A DNA stretch of 64,000 nucleotides from Porphyrobacter sp. ULC335 (GTDB lineage: Bacteria > Pseudomonadota > Alphaproteobacteria > Sphingomonadales > Sphingomonadaceae), in assembly GCF_025917005.1 (NCBI RefSeq), contig NZ_CP078091.1, forward strand, positions 3,286,001 to 3,350,000, read 5' to 3'. Within the stretch, counting starts at the first letter, position 1, and every line of letters begins with the position of its first letter. Positions 59,109-64,000 of this stretch are shown one piece after another. The notes beneath the pieces were generated by a model, which was not told the DNA's origin, made no database searches, and saw only the letters and a program-made list of their open reading frames with translations. Position numbers and translations under genes: made by a program.

Positions 59109-59843
59109 ATGGCCACTTTGCCCACCTCCGCCCATCGAGCGCCCCCCGCCGGATGGAGAATCTCGCTTGCAAATATAGCTGAGGAAGAATTTCCGTCTTT
59201 AAATCAGAAACTTGTGAGCATACCCAATTTTCTCGGGACGCCAGATCACGCCATTGCACAAGCTGTTTTGCAAAATTTTGCAAAGATCACACCGCAATAT
59301 CCGGGCGTCCGCGCGGCGCTCGATCCAACGGTTTGCGATGCGTGGCTTGCGCAGCTCTCGCCGCTGCTTGATCAGTGGTTTGGCGCAGCGCCGCGCGGCT
59401 GGGCGATGCAGGCGTGGTATTCGCTGGTGACGACCGCGCCCGCAGACCTCGCGCCGATCCAGCGCCTGCCGCATGTCGACGGCACCGATCCGCAGCAGAT
59501 CGCCATGATGCTGTACCTCAACAGCGCCGCACATGGGGGGACGGCCTTCTTCCGCCACCGCTCGACCGGGCTCGAGTCGCTGACGGCAGAGACCTACCCG
59601 CGCTATGCCGCAGCGGTGCAGGCCGATTATGGGCGGACCGGCCTGCCGCCCGCCGCCTACCCCACCGATGGCGCGCCGCATTTCGAGCGCATCCATGTGG
59701 CGGAAGGGACATTCAACCGCGCGGTATTCTACCGCGGCAACATGCTTCACAGCGGGGTGATCGACAACGCCGCACCGCTGAGTGCCGACCCGCGCGAGGG
59801 CCGGCTGACCATCAACGCCTTCTTCCGCCCGGTTCAGGGCTGA
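59109..59843 (+). CDS. DUF6445-like protein, putative 2OG-Fe(II) oxygenase
   Basis: 244 residues from ATG 59109; an earlier start at 59067 is open. It resembles DUF6445 proteins that accompany tryptophan-halogenase genes (family recalled from memory). ITPQYPGVRAAL is a typical early motif. I see a possible iron triad, His122-x-Asp124 (LPHVDG) and His214 (NMLHSG), plus an Arg at 232 (EGRLTINAFF) that could bind 2-oxoglutarate, so a dioxygenase fold is inferred. The halogenase gene follows 20 bp later. The first 60 codons are much richer in A and T than the rest. Confidence 0.75.
   Translation: MATLPTSAHRAPPAGWRISLANIAEEEFPSLNQKLVSIPNFLGTPDHAIAQAVLQNFAKITPQYPGVRAALDPTVCDAWLAQLSPLLDQWFGAAPRGWAMQAWYSLVTTAPADLAPIQRLPHVDGTDPQQIAMMLYLNSAAHGGTAFFRHRSTGLESLTAETYPRYAAAVQADYGRTGLPPAAYPTDGAPHFERIHVAEGTFNRAVFYRGNMLHSGVIDNAAPLSADPREGRLTINAFFRPVQG
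59267..59284. promoter_or_regulatory. 18-bp perfect palindrome inside the DUF6445 gene
   Basis: TTTGCAAAATTTTGCAAA is its own reverse complement. It lies in the AT-rich 5' part of the gene and resembles the TTTGCAAA motifs at 49473 and 49606. It is a candidate intragenic operator for the LacI regulator, or coincidence of codons. Confidence 0.4.
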
Positions 59844-59863
59844 GCGGCGACAGGGGACGGGAA

Positions 59864-61387
59864 ATGGACAGACCTGAAGTGAAAAAGCTCGTGATCGTCG
59901 GCGGGGGCACCGCGGGATGGATCACCGCTGCCGCCTTCGCCCGGCTGCTTGGCGAACGGCTGACCATCGAACTGGTCGAGAGCGAGGCGATCGGCACGGT
60001 CGGCGTGGGTGAGGCCACGATCCCGCAGATCATCCGTCTCAACGGCATCCTCGGCCTCGACGAGAACGCCTTTCTGCGGGCGACTTCGGGCACCTTCAAA
60101 CTGGGGATCGAGTTTGTCGACTGGGGGCGCAAGGGCAGCAGCTATCTCCACACCTTCGGCGATACGGGGATGAACCTCGGCAATGTCGCCTTCCACCACT
60201 ATTGGCGGCGCAGCGCGGGCAGCAGCCCGCAGGCCAAGGGGCTGTGGGACTATTCGCTGCACCAGATGGCGGCGGATCAGGCGCGGTTCGGCAAGATGGA
60301 CCGGGTGGGCAACACCGCGATGACGGGCCTCGCCTATGCCTACCACTTCGACGCGAGCCGATACGCCCTGTTCCTGCGCGACTATGCCGAGGGGCGCGGC
60401 GTGACCCGCACCGAGGGCATTGTCGAGAGCGTCGCGCGTGACGGGGAAAGCGGCGATATCACCGCGATCACGCTGAAGGGTGGCACACAGGTCGCGGGCG
60501 ATTTCTTCATCGACTGCACGGGCTTCCGCTCACTGCTGCTCGGCGAGACGTTGGGGGTCGGCTATCAGGACTGGTCCAAGTGGCTCCCCTGTGACCGCGC
60601 GCTGGCGGTGCCGAGCGAGCGGCTGCCGACGCTGGTGCCCTATACCCGCGCCACCGCGAAGGACGTGGGCTGGCAGTGGCGCATCCCGCTGCAGCATCGC
60701 ACCGGCAACGGCCATGTCTATTCGAGCGGCTTCAAGAGCGACGAGGCGGCGGCGGACACTCTGCTCGCGGGGCTTGATACCAAGGCACTGGCCGACCCGC
60801 GCCCGATCCGCTTCACCACCGGACGGCGCGAGACCTTCTGGGCGCACAACTGCGCGGCAATCGGGCTTTCAAGCGGCTTCCTCGAACCGCTCGAATCGAC
60901 CAGCATCCACCTGATCCAGTCGCATGTCAGCCGGCTGATCCAGCTCTTCCCGCGCGCGGGCGATGCATCGGCAATGCGCGATGAATACAACCGGCGATGC
61001 GCGGACGAATTCGTGCAGATCCGTGATTTCCTGGTCCTCCACTACCACCAGACCGAGCGGGAGGATTCGGAGTTCTGGCGCTACTGCAAGAACATGGAGG
61101 TGCCCGACAGCCTCACGCACAAGCTGGCGCTGTTTGCCGCGTCGGGCCGCATCGGGCGCGATGTCGACGATCTGTTCCGCGATGCGAGTTGGGTGCAGGT
61201 GATGCTCGGTCAGGGGATCATGCCAGCCGATTACGATCCGATGGCCGATCAGATCGCGCCTGCACAGCTCGCCGAATTCCTCGCCAATCTGCGCACGCTG
61301 ATCACCCGTGCGGTCGGATCACTGCCGACGCACGAGGATTACCTGCGCCTGCACTGCCCTGCCGACCCGAGCCTGCTGGCGGCCTGA
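59864..61387 (+). CDS. FAD-dependent tryptophan-halogenase-type protein 2
   Basis: 507 residues from ATG 59864; the open frame upstream is a shadow of DUF6445. FAD motif GGGTAG is at 14-19, catalytic Lys79 in GTFKLGIEF, WQWRIP at 270-275, and Glu344 in EPLESTS. Alignment positions match the 54192 protein almost residue for residue, so they are recent or well-conserved paralogues that may act on the same or sister targets. It is co-transcribed with DUF6445, and a strong terminator follows. Confidence 0.92.
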   Translation: MDRPEVKKLVIVGGGTAGWITAAAFARLLGERLTIELVESEAIGTVGVGEATIPQIIRLNGILGLDENAFLRATSGTFKLGIEFVDWGRKGSSYLHTFGDTGMNLGNVAFHHYWRRSAGSSPQAKGLWDYSLHQMAADQARFGKMDRVGNTAMTGLAYAYHFDASRYALFLRDYAEGRGVTRTEGIVESVARDGESGDITAITLKGGTQVAGDFFIDCTGFRSLLLGETLGVGYQDWSKWLPCDRALAVPSERLPTLVPYTRATAKDVGWQWRIPLQHRTGNGHVYSSGFKSDEAAADTLLAGLDTKALADPRPIRFTTGRRETFWAHNCAAIGLSSGFLEPLESTSIHLIQSHVSRLIQLFPRAGDASAMRDEYNRRCADEFVQIRDFLVLHYHQTEREDSEFWRYCKNMEVPDSLTHKLALFAASGRIGRDVDDLFRDASWVQVMLGQGIMPADYDPMADQIAPAQLAEFLANLRTLITRAVGSLPTHEDYLRLHCPADPSLLAA

Positions 61388-61407
61388 CCGTCCCGCAGTC
61401 CGGCCAC

Positions 61408-61446
61408 GAAAAAGGGCGGCGCAGCCATGCTGCACCGCCCGTTTTT
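61408..61446. terminator. Bidirectional terminator between halogenase 2 and cytochrome c
   Basis: GGGCGG-c-GCAGC, cat loop, GCTGC-a-CCGCCC (61414-61440), with AAAAA before and TTTTT after, so it works for both convergent genes. Confidence 0.93.
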
Positions 61447-61468
61447 CTTTGCCCTGAGGCCTGCCGAA

Positions 61469-61972
61469 TTACTTCGACTGGGCTTCCAGATAGGCCACCA
61501 GATCGGCGCGCTTCTGGTCATCCTTGACGCCCGGGAAGGCCATCTTGGTGCCCGGGACGTAAGCCTTCGGGTCCTTGAGGTATTCGAACAGAACCTGCGG
61601 CGTCCAGGTGATGCCGCTGTTCTTGTTGGCGTCCGAATAGCTGAAGCCAGCGACCGAACCGGCGCTGCGGCCGACGACCTTGTGCAGCGACGGGCCGACG
61701 CGGTTCACACCTTCGTCGAACACGTGGCAGGTGCGGCAAGCCGCGAACACCTTTTCGCCCGCTGCGGCATCGCCGGTGAAGCTGGCATATTCAAGCTTGG
61801 CACCGTCGGCAGCAGCAGCAGCCGGGGTGTCGGCAGCAGCCGGGGTTTCAACCGGAGCAGCCGCTTCGGTTTCGGTCGCAGCCGGGGCTTGGGCATTGTT
61901 GCCGCCGCCACAAGCCGAAAGAGTAGCAAGGCTCGCCAGCGCGGCCGCGCCCATCAGGAAATTACGCTTCAT
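61469..61972 (-). CDS. Lipoprotein-anchored class I cytochrome c
   Basis: 167 residues from ATG 61972. The signal has the lipobox LSAC (Cys21), then an Ala/Pro/Glu-rich tether (about 25-58) and a cytochrome c2-like domain. The haem motif CRTCH is at 79-83 and the axial Met144 in PGTKMAFPG. A tethered mobile cytochrome of this kind could shuttle electrons between the bc1 complex and an oxidase or the reaction centre. Since pufC is absent from the puf operon, donation to the reaction centre is plausible but unproven. Confidence 0.92.
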   Translation of the reverse strand: MKRNFLMGAAALASLATLSACGGGNNAQAPAATETEAAAPVETPAAADTPAAAAADGAKLEYASFTGDAAAGEKVFAACRTCHVFDEGVNRVGPSLHKVVGRSAGSVAGFSYSDANKNSGITWTPQVLFEYLKDPKAYVPGTKMAFPGVKDDQKRADLVAYLEAQSK

Positions 61973-62176
61973 GGTCGTTTGTCCTCTGAACACTTTTAAG
62001 TTCCTCCCGCATCCCTGCGGGCCATAAACCAGATTTTCGGGCATGGAAAGCGGGACTTCACGCAAGTTTCGCCCCTCTCCCCAGGTGCCGTGAAGTATGA
62101 ACGCGCAAGCCTGCGATGGGTTTCCACTCGCCGCGCAAAGATTGCCATGCCGCGAAGGGGCGCTATGGTCGCGGGC

Positions 62177-62992
62177 ATGACAAATCTGCCCAAGCACACC
62201 AAGCTCGTCCTCGCCCTGCTGGCGTTTCTCCCGGTCTATTTCGGCATTGCCGCGCTCGGCACGAAATTCGGCATCTGGGACTGGAAGGTGGGGCTGATGG
62301 CGCTGACCTTCACTGGCGGGATGGTTGTGCTGGGGATCACCGCGCTGGCCGCGCTGGTGTCGCTGATTCTCGCCGCGCGCGCCAAGCCGCGCAGCAATGC
62401 GCTGGTGGCGGTGGGGATCATCGGCCTGCTGCTACCGGCAGCGGCGCTGGCGGTGTTCATGGCCGCGGGCGGCAAGGCGGGCGAGAATCCGATCCACGAT
62501 ATTGCCACCGACACCGGCAATCCTCCTGCCTTCACGGCCGATACGCTGGCAGCGCGCGAGGCCGCGGGCGCGAATCCGCTGGCCGATTACCAAACTCCGC
62601 TTGGGCAGATCGCGCTTTACCAGAAGGCCGGCGTTTCGCCCGAGCTGGCGGTGAAGAGCCACGCGCAGATCATCACCGCCCGTTCCGATCGCCCTGCCCC
62701 GCTGCCGCTGGGCGGCGCAAGCAAGGCTGAAGGCGTTGCTGCGGTGGCCGCAGCGATGGGGGCAATGGGCCTCACCGACATTCGTTCGGACGACGTTACC
62801 GGCACAGTCGAGGGCACGGCCGAGACCTTCTGGTTCGGCTTCAAGGACGATGTCGTCGCCCGCGTCGGCGATGCGCAGATCGACTTCCGTTCGGCGAGCC
62901 GTGTGGGCGTCAGCGATCTTGGCGCCAACACCGCCCGCATCATCGACCTGCGCGCCCGCACCGAAACGCTGCTGGGCGCGGCAGCTCGCTAA
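62177..62992 (+). CDS. DUF1499 membrane protein
   Basis: 271 residues from ATG 62177; starts up to 29 codons earlier are open. Three hydrophobic segments lie in the first 100 residues, followed by a soluble DUF1499 domain with NPIHDIATDTGNPPAF, ETFWFGFKDDVVARV and DFRSASRVGVSDLGANTARI. The function of the family is not known. It is a stand-alone gene divergent from cytochrome c. Confidence 0.85.
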   Translation: MTNLPKHTKLVLALLAFLPVYFGIAALGTKFGIWDWKVGLMALTFTGGMVVLGITALAALVSLILAARAKPRSNALVAVGIIGLLLPAAALAVFMAAGGKAGENPIHDIATDTGNPPAFTADTLAAREAAGANPLADYQTPLGQIALYQKAGVSPELAVKSHAQIITARSDRPAPLPLGGASKAEGVAAVAAAMGAMGLTDIRSDDVTGTVEGTAETFWFGFKDDVVARVGDAQIDFRSASRVGVSDLGANTARIIDLRARTETLLGAAAR

Positions 62993-62995
62993 TCG

Positions 62996-63601
62996 CTAAT
63001 CGCGGAACGCCGACGCCGCCATTGCGCTGCGCTGGAATACGGTCAGCACGCAAAGCGCGGCAAAGCTGTAAGCAAGCACCCCGAACCACGCGGGCGCAAG
63101 GCACATGGCGATGAACACCGCGATGGTCTCTGCCCCTTCGGCAAGGCCGGTGGAATAGAAGAAGCTTTTCCTGCCATGCGCCTCTGTCTCGTCCCCGCGT
63201 TTGGCGGCGATCACGGCGAAGGCGAGGAAGCTCACGCCGGTCAGCACGAAGCTGGCAACCAGCACCAGCGCGGGCAAGGTGTTGGCAGCGCTCAGGATGC
63301 CGAAGCCGAGCGGCACGCTGACGTAGAAGGCGAAATCGGCGACGATATCGAAATAGCCGCCGAGGTCACTCGGGCCTCTTGCGCGCGCGACCGCCCCGTC
63401 AAGGCCGTCCGCCAGCCGGTTGGCGATAATGAGCGCGAGGCCCCAGCCCACGTGGCCCAGCGCAATCGCGGCCGCTCCGCCAAGGCCCAATGCGAGGCCG
63501 GTGAAGGTCAATCCGTTGGCGGTGACGCCGAGGCCAGCCAGCACGGCGCCCGCGCGGTTGAGCGGCGGATCGATCAGCGGGCGAAGCTTGGCATCAAGCA
63601 T
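62996..63601 (-). CDS. CDP-alcohol phosphatidyltransferase family protein
   Basis: 201-residue membrane enzyme with about five helices. The signature DG-x2-AR...G-x3-D-x3-D is seen as DGAVARARGPSDLGGYFDIVAD, one residue shorter between AR and G than the textbook spacing. It should transfer a phosphoalcohol from a CDP-activated lipid; the acceptor is unknown. It begins 8 bp before the end of the upstream nucleoside transporter gene, so the two may be co-transcribed. Confidence 0.85.
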   Translation of the reverse strand: MLDAKLRPLIDPPLNRAGAVLAGLGVTANGLTFTGLALGLGGAAAIALGHVGWGLALIIANRLADGLDGAVARARGPSDLGGYFDIVADFAFYVSVPLGFGILSAANTLPALVLVASFVLTGVSFLAFAVIAAKRGDETEAHGRKSFFYSTGLAEGAETIAVFIAMCLAPAWFGVLAYSFAALCVLTVFQRSAMAASAFRD

Positions 63602-64000
63602 AGGTGACCAGCCCGATCCACGCCCCCGTCATCGCGCTGGCAAGGTTGCCGCTGATCCAGCTTTTCATTCCCAGCGCCGCAGCCTCGGCGCGGCGTTCGG
63701 GGCATAGGGTACCGATGGTCGACACGAGCAGCCCGACGCTGGCAAGGTTCGCCACCCCGCATAGCGCATAGGTGACGATCAGCGTCGCGCGCGGCCCAAG
63801 TGTTCCGGCGGGCAGCGCCGCCAGTTCGAGATAGGCGACATATTCGTTGAGCACCGCCTTGGTGCCCATCAGCCCGCCCGCCGCCTGCGCCTCTGCCCAG
63901 GGCACCCCGAGCAGCCACATGAACGGCGCGAGGGCCCAGCCGAGCAGGCGCTTGAGGCTCAGCGGATCGCCATCGACAAAGGGCAGCAGCGCCAGCGCCA
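63594..64000 (-). CDS. Concentrative nucleoside transporter (NupC family), C-terminal part
   Basis: The frame stays open to the right edge, so the N-terminal part is missing; about 135 residues are visible. LGWALAPFMWLLGVPWAEA, GGLMGTKAVLNEYVAY and YALCGVANLASVGLLVSTIG are typical of the C-terminal transport core of NupC/CNT proteins, which bring in nucleosides with Na+ or H+. The stop overlaps the CDP-alcohol transferase gene. Confidence 0.88.
   Translation of the reverse strand, partial: ALALLPFVDGDPLSLKRLLGWALAPFMWLLGVPWAEAQAAGGLMGTKAVLNEYVAYLELAALPAGTLGPRATLIVTYALCGVANLASVGLLVSTIGTLCPERRAEAAALGMKSWISGNLASAMTGAWIGLVTYA

Noticed and set aside
59375-59863. Upstream extension of halogenase 2
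   Set aside because: It is a shadow of DUF6445; the FAD-motif protein begins at ATG 59864.

Overview
The window is about 64 kb of GC-rich alphaproteobacterial chromosome. Roughly its first two thirds (986-42381) is a photosynthesis gene cluster, and most of the rest is a starch/maltodextrin utilisation locus. The gene content fits an aerobic anoxygenic phototroph of the Sphingomonadales, most likely Erythrobacteraceae (Erythrobacter/Porphyrobacter type). The reasons are the order bchIDO / crtCDF / bchCXYZ-pufBALM / tspO-bchP-MFS-bchG / ppsR-aerR / bchFNBHLM-lhaA-puhABC-orf-acsF-puhE-hemA, the oxygen-dependent cyclase AcsF with no bchE in view, and the absence of pufC, pufX, pufQ and puc genes. 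The species is inferred, not proven.

Layout: 3-914 is the end of an iron(III)-type ABC permease cut by the left edge. 986-4719 holds bchI, bchD, bchO and a 53-codon orphan ORF. 4810-8202 is an insert of iron/heme character: two Fur-like boxes, a heme-type TonB-dependent receptor and a DUF6607-like secreted protein. 8261-11887 carries crtC and crtD (minus) and crtF (plus). 11896-19437 is the bchCXYZ-pufBALM superoperon behind two PpsR/CrtJ boxes placed 8 bp apart, with stem-loops between pufA and pufL. 19548-23852 (minus) holds a small membrane protein, tspO, bchP, a PucC-like MFS carrier and bchG. 24159-26486 (minus) encodes the regulators AerR/PpaA and PpsR. 26729-42381 (plus) is a long run of tightly packed genes for bacteriochlorophyll synthesis, reaction-centre H subunit, assembly factors, the cyclase and 5-aminolevulinate synthase, closed by a strong terminator.

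42501-61387 is a Sus-like carbohydrate locus: four GH13 enzymes, one GH97 alpha-glucosidase, an MFS sugar transporter, a LacI regulator and a large TonB-dependent receptor. It also contains two FAD-dependent tryptophan-halogenase-type proteins and a DUF6445 protein that looks like a 2-oxoglutarate/Fe(II) oxygenase. The expected flow is outer-membrane import by the receptor, extracellular and periplasmic cleavage by the secreted amylases and GH97, inner-membrane uptake by the MFS carrier and final cleavage by the cytoplasmic alpha-glucosidase. The halogenase/DUF6445 pair has no obvious metabolic place there and may modify a protein or small molecule tied to the receptor.

61469-64000 is ordinary chromosomal content: a lipoprotein cytochrome c, a DUF1499 protein, a CDP-alcohol phosphatidyltransferase and a nucleoside transporter cut by the right edge.

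The least explained structures are two non-coding arrays of the same unit (GGGGTCTA / TAGACCCC) repeated with an exact 11-bp period, one near bchG/ppsR (24035-24089) and one in opposite orientation beside the halogenase (55755-55806), and the halogenase-DUF6445-receptor module. I saw no tRNA, rRNA, CRISPR array or insertion sequence.
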